Shown in pieces: positions 63,390 through 64,000 of a stretch of 64,000 nt of DNA. Origin of the DNA: Ostrinia nubilalis. Lineage: Eukaryota; Arthropoda; Insecta; Lepidoptera; Crambidae. Both the position numbers and the translations under genes were made by a program. Each line of letters starts with the position of its first letter. The stretch's first letter is position 1. The stretch is taken from contig NC_087095.1 of NCBI RefSeq assembly GCF_963855985.1, forward strand, positions 72,001-136,000, read 5' to 3'. The notes under the pieces are model-generated. The model was not told the origin of the DNA. It did not search any database and saw only the letters and a program-made list of their open reading frames with translations.

Positions 63390-64000
63390 TAGAAAATATA
63401 TTAATTACATAAGGTATTTTTAAACAAAAACTAAAGTGTATTTTCCTTTCTAAGGAATGTAGGGATTTTTAGCATAAAATATGTTCTAATTGACTTGCAA
63501 AGTACATTAAAGCTAACGATAACGCTGAGTGGCGCGTTATTAGCATCGATCATAAAACGAATGGCGGCCGCAGGTCTCCGCGCTGCAGGTCTTCGCGCCC
63601 CAGCCCCCAGGCCTGCGACGAGGGTTACCACCTCTTTGAGACGTTTTCATTCGAAGATATCGTTGAACTTGAATATTATGCTGGCACAGGAAAATATCTA
63701 GTTGTTGTCGTTTTGAACAGCGATCTTCTTCTTCGCATTTTGTTTAAGCCGATACAACATTTGAATATTAGTATACTCATTTTAATTGTATTCTCGATCT
63801 AAATGAAGGTTATATTATATGTACGTATAATGATGAGTCCATAGTGTAAATCAGTTCTTATGAACATAATAACTTAAGTATACATTTAAAAATATTTCCC
63901 AGAAGGTAACAGCCCTGGGTACAGGTCTCTGGTTATTACAACTTTTAAACGAGCCCACGTTACAGTTCCAGTGAGTTTGGACTCCGTTTAGAGCAAAGTG
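63390..64000. other. non-coding stretch to the window end
   Basis: A small CG-rich patch at 63560-63625 (gcggccgcaggtctccgcgc) with overlapping frames on both strands. No gene is supported. Confidence 0.35.

Overview
This window looks like a non-coding, transposon-dense stretch of a moth or butterfly (Lepidoptera) nuclear genome. The evidence is an AT-rich background with no convincing multi-exon host gene, tRNA-derived SINE heads, Helitrons with (GTCT)n tracts and CTAG ends, CR1-group LINEs with short microsatellite 3' tails, and an RTE LINE with a (GATGAT)n-type tail. The species assignment is an inference from this repeat repertoire. Host coding evidence is weak: two possible single exons (40799-40897 minus, 58107-58220 plus) and a possible exon end at base 27. 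Several GC-rich blocks without repeats could be regulatory islands in a large intron or gene desert. LAYOUT: 1-8.9 kb is mostly unannotated AT-rich sequence with LINE and RTE tails and two GC-rich islands. 8.9-10.1 kb is a cluster of three Helitrons. 11.2-21.3 kb holds LINE tails, a 318-bp palindromic MITE, a foldback, a Helitron, SINE pieces and further GC-rich blocks. 21.37-25.32 kb is a minus-strand CR1-group LINE (element A) with an intact-looking endonuclease/reverse-transcriptase ORF2. 26.02-27.87 kb is a hAT-like element split by a 5'-truncated RTE LINE. 29.00-30.84 kb is a long-palindrome DNA element carrying a hAT-like insertion. 34.02-36.35 kb holds two hAT-like elements, one of them containing a TA-flanked MITE and a CTTG microsatellite. 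37.5 and 42.4 kb share an identical block of about 130 bp in inverted orientation. 41.85-42.2 kb is a minisatellite. 47.9-55.68 kb is a second CR1-group LINE (element B, plus strand) with a PHD-finger ORF1. It is interrupted first by a pogo-like DNA transposon with TA duplication, then by a second copy of the 29-kb palindromic composite. 60.23-62.23 kb is a three-layer nest of TIR elements. 62.9-63.4 kb is a SINE split by a Helitron 3' piece. HOW IT WORKS TOGETHER: the coding capacity is that of retrotransposons. ORF1 proteins (PHD finger, coiled coil, SGNH-like domain) would package RNA, and ORF2 proteins (APE endonuclease plus RT) would do target-primed reverse transcription. The most interesting signal is at the ORF1/ORF2 boundary. 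Both LINEs, though clearly diverged, carry TTT TTT CGT two or three codons before the ORF1 stop. In both, ORF2 lies in the +1 frame and has no AUG ahead of its conserved endonuclease N-terminus. UUU_CGU is a known +1 ribosomal frameshift site, so programmed +1 frameshifting (an ORF1-ORF2 fusion) is a testable hypothesis for these elements.
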